From Guadua angustifolia (taxonomy: Eukaryota; Streptophyta; Magnoliopsida; Poales; Poaceae), in contig CM070520.1 in assembly GCA_036346375.1 (NCBI GenBank), forward strand, positions 18,390,852 to 18,454,851: a stretch of 64,000 nucleotides of DNA. The letters run 5' to 3'. The translations under genes were made by a program, and so were the position numbers. Position 1 is the first letter of the stretch. The number at the start of each line of letters is the position of its first letter. Positions 58,921 to 64,000 of the stretch are shown here, piece by piece. The notes beneath the pieces were generated by a model. That model did not search any database. It had not been told where the DNA came from and saw only the letters and a program-made list of their open reading frames with translations.

Positions 58921-60218
58921 AGCATCTTAGGCCGTCGCATAACGATCCGCCAGCTCGAACATCTCCCTTACGGTGGTCGGCGGCTTTCGAGACATCTTCT
59001 TGATCGGTCGAGTCGTTGGCGCCCATACGAATGCCGCGATATTCGCCGCTTCGAGATATCTCTGATTGTATTTTTCTTTTGCATGAAGCGCCGGATGAAT
59101 TCTCGGAGCGTCTCATTCCTTTTCTGGCGGAGCTGGTACAGATCCCATTGCGTTCTAGGTCGCTCGTAAGTACCTTGGAAGTTGGTGATAAGTTGCTCAC
59201 AAAGATCTTCCCAGGAATCTATGGAATTCGCCGGAAGGCCTGTGAGCCAAGCTTGGGCCGAAGAGGTGAGCATGACTGGGAGGTAATTAGCCATCACATT
59301 GTGATCGCCCCCGGTAGCCATGATCGCAAGAGAGTAAACCTGGAGCCAAGCTTCTGGATCTCTTTCTCCATCAAATTTGGTGATGCTCTTTGGATTGAAC
59401 CCTTCGGGCCAAACCACTCGGCGCAGGCGAGGGGTGAAAGCCCGGATGCCTTCAATAGGACCGTCGTTGCATCTTCGTGGAGAGCGTCGATAAGGTGATC
59501 TGGCTCGGCGGTCTTCGTCTTCCCCTTTATTATGGCGGAGGTGATTCCGGCGATCATCCCGGTCGTCGTGGCCAATGCCAAAACGTTCATAATCATCTTT
59601 GCGCCTACGGCGCTCTTCATCTTCCCGATCACGCCGTCTGGCGTTTAAATCCACGCGGAGGTCCCGGCTGATGCTATGCCGAGCGTCTTCCCCCCGTCGA
59701 AGCTCTCTCCTGTGACGACTGCGAGCCGTATTGCTACTAGCGGCCTGTGAGTTGAGGAGGCGACTACGAGATGGCTCCTTTTCCCTTGGCTCCTCCTGGT
59801 GCTGCTGAATCGCCGCCGCCGCCACCATAGCCTGAACTTGGGCTACGATCGGAGCGGCCGGACTGTCAGGACCGAGCAGTGGACCTAAAGTATCCAGAAG
59901 TGTCTTGGAGGCGACAATATTCTGCTGAGGAGTATGGAAAACCGATTGGTTTCCCATCTTCGTCTGCAAGATTTCTTCATTGACATTGCGGCCTCTGTTC
60001 TGGAGGAGTCTCGCGCGGCCTTCTTGTCGTTGACGCTCTTCCTCCGCAGCGTTCTTTGCGTCCTTATTCTTTGAGATTCCGTTTGCGGCTCTTCGATCCG
60101 CAGCGCAAAGCTCGGTAATTTTCCGCCTCATCTTGAATCGGAGGAACAAGGAGATGAGTATCTCGACCTTTGAATCCGAGTGGTTTTCTTGCATATTTGA
60201 CCACTCGGGGTTCGCCAT
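58901..60218 (-). pseudogene. Gypsy gag
   Basis: From MANPEWSNMQENHS at 60218 the frame has an Arg/Asp/Glu-rich N-terminal region (RDREDEERRRRKDDYERF) and then the retrotransposon Gag domain: DGERDPEAWLQVYSLAI, ANYLPVMLTSSAQAWL, SWEDLCEQLITNFQG, LRQKRNETLREFIRRF (59380-59090). A frameshift after RRF moves the reading to the frame that ends LRCFGRTAR near 58901. A further open frame upstream (60574-60218) runs from the LTR through the leader. Confidence 0.85.
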
Positions 60219-60485
60219 TAGCCGATTCGGCTCAAGGCGGGTTCGGACCTCGGCTTACCGTCGAGACGGATGGCCATGCTTGTTCCCGATCCGAGTGGTT
60301 GTCTGGCTAAGGGAACTTCAGAATTGCCTCCAGATTGGAATGGATTCGAATCCGAGAGGGAAAGATGACCAAAATCGTCGGCGATGAAATCCAGACTTCC
60401 AAAGCAAAACGTCTGGGCCGGCGTGAAGGTGGCCATGCTCCTGCCGAAGATCGCCATCGAGCTTGCTGAGATTGATCCTAGCGCA

Positions 60486-60505
60486 GCCCCTACCTGGCGC
60501 GCCAA
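60486..60505 (-). other. Gypsy primer-binding site
   Basis: One base after the 5' LTR end on the minus strand lies TTGGCGCGCCAGGTAGGGGC. Position and TTGG start fit a primer-binding site; I do not assign the tRNA. Confidence 0.7.
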
Positions 60506-60506
60506 C

Positions 60507-60974
60507 TGTCGAGGGTTGTTATCGACAATAATGAAAAGGGGGCTAGGCGCTGGACCCAAACTCGATGGTAGCACAAGACACGGGAATTATACAGGTTCGG
60601 GCTCTCACGGTGGAGATAATACCCTAGTCCTGTGCTCTGGGATTATGATTGGCTAGCTTATTTGCTGTTGATCTTGTGTTCTCTTCTTCCGTCCCCTCCC
60701 TTTATATAACAGGGCGGAGGCGGTTTACAAAAAAGAGTCCTACTCGGACTCGAGGTGGAGTTTATATCTTTACATCTATTTCGATTATGTATTAGTCGGG
60801 ATTACAATCATCCCCTACCTAATACGACTCGGTTTCCTTAACTAGGATTTGTCCTGATTCTTCACGCCTTGCTCATTTCAGTCTCCTCGCCTACAGTAGT
60901 CGGCTGGCCTAGTTTCGCTTTGGTTGGGCCTTGCGAACTTCTTGTGTGTGGCCTCGGGGTGTACATACCCCACA
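60507..60974 (-). repeat. Gypsy 5' LTR (right), 468 bp
   Basis: Pairs with the left LTR (same length, about two dozen differences by eye, most of them transitions, clustered near the right end). The sense TATA box lies at about 60698-60710. Confidence 0.93.
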
Positions 60975-60979
60975 ACAGG

Positions 60980-61098
60980 CCAGCCATAACACTTGGGAAA
61001 TGACTAAGTTCCACCCCTTGTACACCCATCTGCGGAACCCCTTCTCCGTAGTGTATTTTAAATTCTACTTGTTCATCCATACCTGGCAAACATTCCAT
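60980..61098 (-). pseudogene. N-terminal piece of the MURA transposase, separated by the Gypsy
   Basis: From an ATG at 61098 the frame reads MECLPGMDEQVEFKIHYGEG and SHFPSVMAGL, then meets the TSD. Its last codons join in frame with GERSWGMVNRW at 49424, on the other side of the Gypsy, when one TSD copy is removed. It is the N-terminal part of the transposase gene. Confidence 0.85.
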
Positions 61099-61321
61099 TT
61101 ATTTTTAATGATGGCACGACAAAACGCTACCACATTTCAACTCTTAATCTACTCATACGACGACATACTCTACACCCGGTATTACAACAGGTAATATCGT
61201 TTTGTTCTATGATGAATATTTTTGCTATTGCGTAGGTTGGCTGGCGCCGCGCTGATACTCTTAACCTACCACGTGCCGAAAGAGCATGTGCGGGTTTTGG
61301 GGACACACGACACAATCCCCG

Positions 61322-61740
61322 TATACTACCTACTAAATAATTAAAACTCTACTGCTAACCCTGCTAAATTCAAAATCACTAAATCGTTTTTCCTATAAAA
61401 CTACTAATACAACCGAAATCCCATATACTAGCTACTAAATGATTAAAATTCTACACAATCCGATCACTAAATCATGAATTTAAATAAATTACTGCTAACC
61501 CTACTAAATTTAAAATCACTAAATCGTTTTTCTATAAAACTACTAATACAACCGAAATCCCGTATACTAGGTACTAAATGATTCAAATTCTACACAATCC
61601 GATCGCTAAATCATGAATTTAAATAAACTACTGCTAACCCTGCTAAATTCAAAATTACTAAATCGTTTTTCTATAAAACTACTAATACAAACGACATAAA
61701 CTATTGCTAACCCTAATTCTTAATACAATCTTTTTTCTAA
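61322..61740. repeat. Tandem repeat of 139 bp, about three copies
   Basis: Units carry 'actgctaaccctgctaaatt', 'atcactaaatcgtttttcta' and 'actactaatacaaccgaaat' in order, starting near 61352, 61491 and 61630. They lie upstream of the MURA start, between it and the right MULE end. Confidence 0.85.
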
Positions 61741-62279
61741 TTTCTAATACAGTTCAACGCTATATTTCAACCCTAATAAACTATATTGCTAATCCTAATT
61801 TGATACTACAATGAACATTAAAAAAATGACAACAAAATTTTTACCTCAACCAGCGACGAAATCTTCCTCTCTTCCTCCTCCTCCTCTCCTCCTCTCCCTT
61901 CTCTTCCTCTCCCCTCTCCTCTCTTTTCTCCGTGGCAATGGCAGAGAACTTGGCTCGAACACATTTGGAAGAAATGAGGTCAAGGCCTCGGCAAGCAAGT
62001 TAAGAGTCTCTATCGCAATTCCAAATTGCGACAGAGAGGTTGCGACAGGCCTCTGTCGCAATTTGGAATTGCGACAGAGAAGGCGTACAGTCTGTCGCAA
62101 TTCCAAATTGCAACAATACCGTTAGTCGCAATTTGGAATTACGACAGACTCTTTGTATCTATTCCAAATTGTGACTATGGGGTATTTCTGTAATTTTTTT
62201 TCGACATATTATTTCTGTAATTTTTTTTAAAAATATATTATTTAAAAAAAATTCTTATTTTATTACTACTGTCAAAAAG

Positions 62280-62351
62280 GCGTTAGTAGCTCAGTTTATG
62301 GAGCATTTGTTTCCAAAGTAGAAAATCGTAGGTTCGACCCCTACCCGGCTC

Positions 62352-62352
<1 letters not shown>
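62280..62352 (+). other. Degenerate tRNA-Trp-like sequence
   Basis: The 73 bases fit a tRNA plan: D stem GCTC/GAGC, anticodon loop TTCCAAA with anticodon CCA (Trp), and T stem GTAGG/CCTAC around TTCGACC. The A-box and B-box promoter motifs are good. The acceptor stem does not pair (GCGTTAG against CCGGCTC), so it is not a working tRNA. It runs directly into an AAT microsatellite, like a retroposed tRNA or SINE. Confidence 0.5.

Positions 62353-62408
<56 letters not shown>
62352..62408 (+). repeat. AAT microsatellite, about 19 units
   Basis: An uninterrupted run of 'ata' units directly after the tRNA-like sequence. Confidence 0.95.
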
Positions 62409-62745
62409 GGTATTTCCTCTATGTTATCATGTACAAAAAAGTTTAAAATTTTTTGTACGTTGAGTTTAACTAATTCTGACAAGCTTGAACTGAAATTCAA
62501 ATTTAGTTACCTTTTTTATAGTAGTTTGATTCTAAGTGTGTACACACACACACACACAGATATATATATATTGGGACACCATGGTGCCTTCGCACTATAA
62601 TCTAAAACAGGTATTTCTTCTATGTATCATGTGCAAAAATGTTTAATTTTTTGTTTGATGTTGAGTTTAACTAGTTCAAACAAGTTTGAATTGAAATTCA
62701 AATTATAGTTGCCTTTCTTATGGTAGTTTGATTGTAGATATGTGT
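62409..62745 (+). repeat. Two direct copies of about 135 bp
   Basis: Copies at 62409-62540 and 62610-62742 share 'aggtatttc(c/t)tctatg', 'gttgagtttaacta', 'ttgaa(c/t)tgaaattcaaat' and 'tagtttgatt'. A CA/TA microsatellite (62539-62572) lies between them. Confidence 0.75.
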
Positions 62746-63162
62746 TGATTATATGGGGGTGTTTGGGACAGCTCCAGCTCCACCAAAATCTGTGGAGTTG
62801 GTGGAGTAGGGTATTTCTAGCTCCAGAAATTTGTGGAGCTGGAGCTGTGGGTACATTAAGAGTGTTTAGGTAGATCATCTTGTTTACATTTTAGACTAAA
62901 ATTATAAACTTAATTCACTTTATTTTAGCCTATAAGTTTCAGCTCTGAACTGAAGTTGGGATCTGGAGCTCTCCCAAACAGGACCTATATATAAATCAAC
63001 AAAGCATGTGATCTAAATTCATTCAAAATCTTTGAATGCGAGTATAGTTTTTCTAAGGTATGCATTTCATTTGAATTTCTATAGATGAGTATATACTCTA
63101 TACCCGAATTTGGCTTGAATTCGCACATTTGAAATCATGGTGTCCTAACACCATGGTGTCCC
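62573..63162. mobile_element. Inverted-repeat element with GGGACACCATGGTG ends
   Basis: Perfect 14-bp inverted ends GGGACACCATGGTG (62573-62586) and CACCATGGTGTCCC (63149-63162). A smaller MITE (62755-62985) lies inside. The TSD was not resolved, so the superfamily is not assigned. Confidence 0.6.
62755..62985. mobile_element. Tourist-like MITE, about 230 bp
   Basis: The left end 'gggggtgtttgggacagctccag' and the complement of the right end 'ggtcctgtttgggagagctccag' match well; the body is rich in 'gtggagctgg' repeats. The end points may be off by a few bases. Confidence 0.65.
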
Positions 63163-63199
63163 ATTTCGGTGTCATGGTTAAAAGCCTTTTTCAATACTA

Positions 63200-63522
63200 C
63201 TAGGAGTACATACTCCCACCTTTCATTATACCACCTAAATGAATGTGTTATACCTATTTTTCACTTTTGATATACTTAAATACTAATTATAAAATACTCT
63301 AATGCAACATGGTTGAAAAAATCATCAGAGCTCTTCATTTTTGGTCTATACCATTTTCCATATATAAAAAGAGTATATAGACAAATTATGCTATAAAGAA
63401 CAGACTTTGATGAAATTTTTCATGGAACTCACTTTGGATTATCTTATAATTAGTATTAGAGTATGCTCGGTATGACAACATTATTTAAATAGTATATTAA
63501 AAGTGGGAGTACATACTCCTAG
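63200..63522. mobile_element. MITE with CTAGGAGTA inverted ends, 323 bp
   Basis: CTAGGAGTACATACTCCCAC on the left matches the complement CTAGGAGTATGTACTCCCAC of the right end (two mismatches in 20). The inside is AT-rich and partly self-complementary. No transposase is present. Confidence 0.75.
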
Positions 63523-64000
63523 AAGTATGAAACCAATTGGAAGCTTCTCCCACATGTGTGTTAGTTCTTGAACCTACCACTACTAGTGTATTCACATCTT
63601 TCTCATCCCATTCTATTCTATCCCCTTCTCACCCACCTCCAAATCCCCTCACCCTATCAAGTGGGCTCGTAATCTCCTCACCCTATCAAGTGGGTTTGTT
63701 GGAGGTGTAGCTCACCATCGGAGCTGTGCTCTACTCCTCCTCCCCAAAGCTAGACTCATTCAGCCATGTTGCTCCCAAGTCCCATGTTGCATGTAGCCAA
63801 CAGCATCCTGACACTCATACTTGCTGCTGCTGCAACAGCACCATCACTGGTAGTAGATCCCCTGTCTTTACCTCTCTCCATGCCCCTCCCCTCTATATTC
63901 TCTTCCCAACTTGATGAGGAAATATGGGTGAGGTACTAAATCGGTCTTGTCCTAGTCAGATTTGGGGTATTTCTAGTGAGGTAGATTGGTGCCAACGACA
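63523..64000. other. Right-edge intergenic DNA
   Basis: Pyrimidine-rich sequence with a direct repeat of 'tcctcaccctatcaagtggg' (63645 and 63674). Short open frames here show no family resemblance. Confidence 0.4.

Larger units (their letters stand above)
49430..60974 (-). mobile_element. Tat-like Gypsy LTR retrotransposon (minus strand), 11.5 kb
   Basis: Two 468-bp LTRs (49430-49897 and 60507-60974) begin TGTCGAGGGTTG and end TACCCCACA, flanked by the TSD ACAGG at 49425-49429 and 60975-60979. The minus strand encodes gag, protease, RT, RNase H and integrase in Gypsy order. Between integrase and 3' LTR are two plus-strand ORFs, including the 'putative gypsy type transposon' domain: the antisense-ORF plan known for Tat-lineage elements in grasses. 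The insertion is in the MURA gene, so it is younger than the MULE. All genes carry lesions. Confidence 0.92.
45964..62254 (-). mobile_element. Mutator-like element (MULE) with a nested Gypsy
   Basis: The left end GATTTTTTTTAAATAATATA matches the complement of the right end GAATTTTTTTTAAATAATAT, and the match runs for about 80 bases through 'attacagaaataatatgtcg' on both sides. A 10-bp direct repeat TTATTTTATT flanks it (45954-45963, 62255-62264), consistent with the 9-bp Mutator TSD plus one chance base. Next to each terminus are clusters of palindromic 'gtcgcaatttggaattgcgac'-like units. Removing the Gypsy (49430-60974 plus one TSD copy) leaves about 4.8 kb, the size of a MURA-coding MULE. 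Confidence 0.88.

Noticed and set aside
62280..62352. Working tRNA-Trp gene
   Set aside because: The acceptor stem does not pair and the anticodon stem has several G-T pairs.

Overview
This window is nuclear DNA from a grass (Poaceae). Three things point there: AT-rich intergenic DNA with GT-AG introns, grass-type transposons (Tourist/Harbinger and Stowaway MITEs, CACTA, MULE, SIRE-like Copia, Tat-like Gypsy), and short GC-rich first exons. Species cannot be fixed from the sequence. Only two host genes are well supported. One is the 3' end of an unrecognised gene (three exons, 310-1077, + strand). The other is a five-exon TIFY/CCT/GATA (ZIM-like) transcription factor at 42670-44684, + strand. 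Almost everything else is transposable elements, many nested and dated relative to each other by target-site duplications (TSDs). Layout: 1-1.1 kb, end of host gene 1. 3.28-4.54 kb, a 1256-bp Harbinger-type element with TTA TSD. 5.0-5.4 kb, a MITE. 6.8-7.1 kb, a possible MITE. 9185-16713, a tandem-repeat-swollen SIRE-like solo LTR (TSD ACAAG) that itself carries a hAT MITE (10146-10712, 8-bp TSD) and a 3.36-kb Gypsy solo LTR (13141-16499, TSD GCTTT). 17329-42140, a minus-strand Copia element (TSD AAGGG) whose 5' (right) LTR was later hit by a MULE-type MITE (28265-28419) and a 13.1-kb CACTA element (28907-42014, TSD TTA). The Copia ends about 525 bp upstream of the GATA gene ATG. 45964-62254, a MULE about 4.8 kb long whose MURA transposase gene was split by an 11.5-kb Tat-like Gypsy element (49430-60974, TSD ACAGG). 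62.3-63.5 kb, a tRNA-like sequence with an AAT microsatellite and several MITEs. How the genes relate: the Copia has gag, protease, integrase, RT and RNase H in order on the minus strand, plus a third ORF after pol. The Gypsy has gag-protease-RT-RNase H-integrase on the minus strand and, between integrase and 3' LTR, two antisense (+ strand) ORFs, one with the 'putative gypsy type transposon' domain. The CACTA carries TNP2-type and TNPA-type transposase genes plus an Ulp1-like C-terminal region. All transposon genes are broken by stops or frameshifts, so none looks autonomous. All homology calls are from reading motifs; no database search was run.
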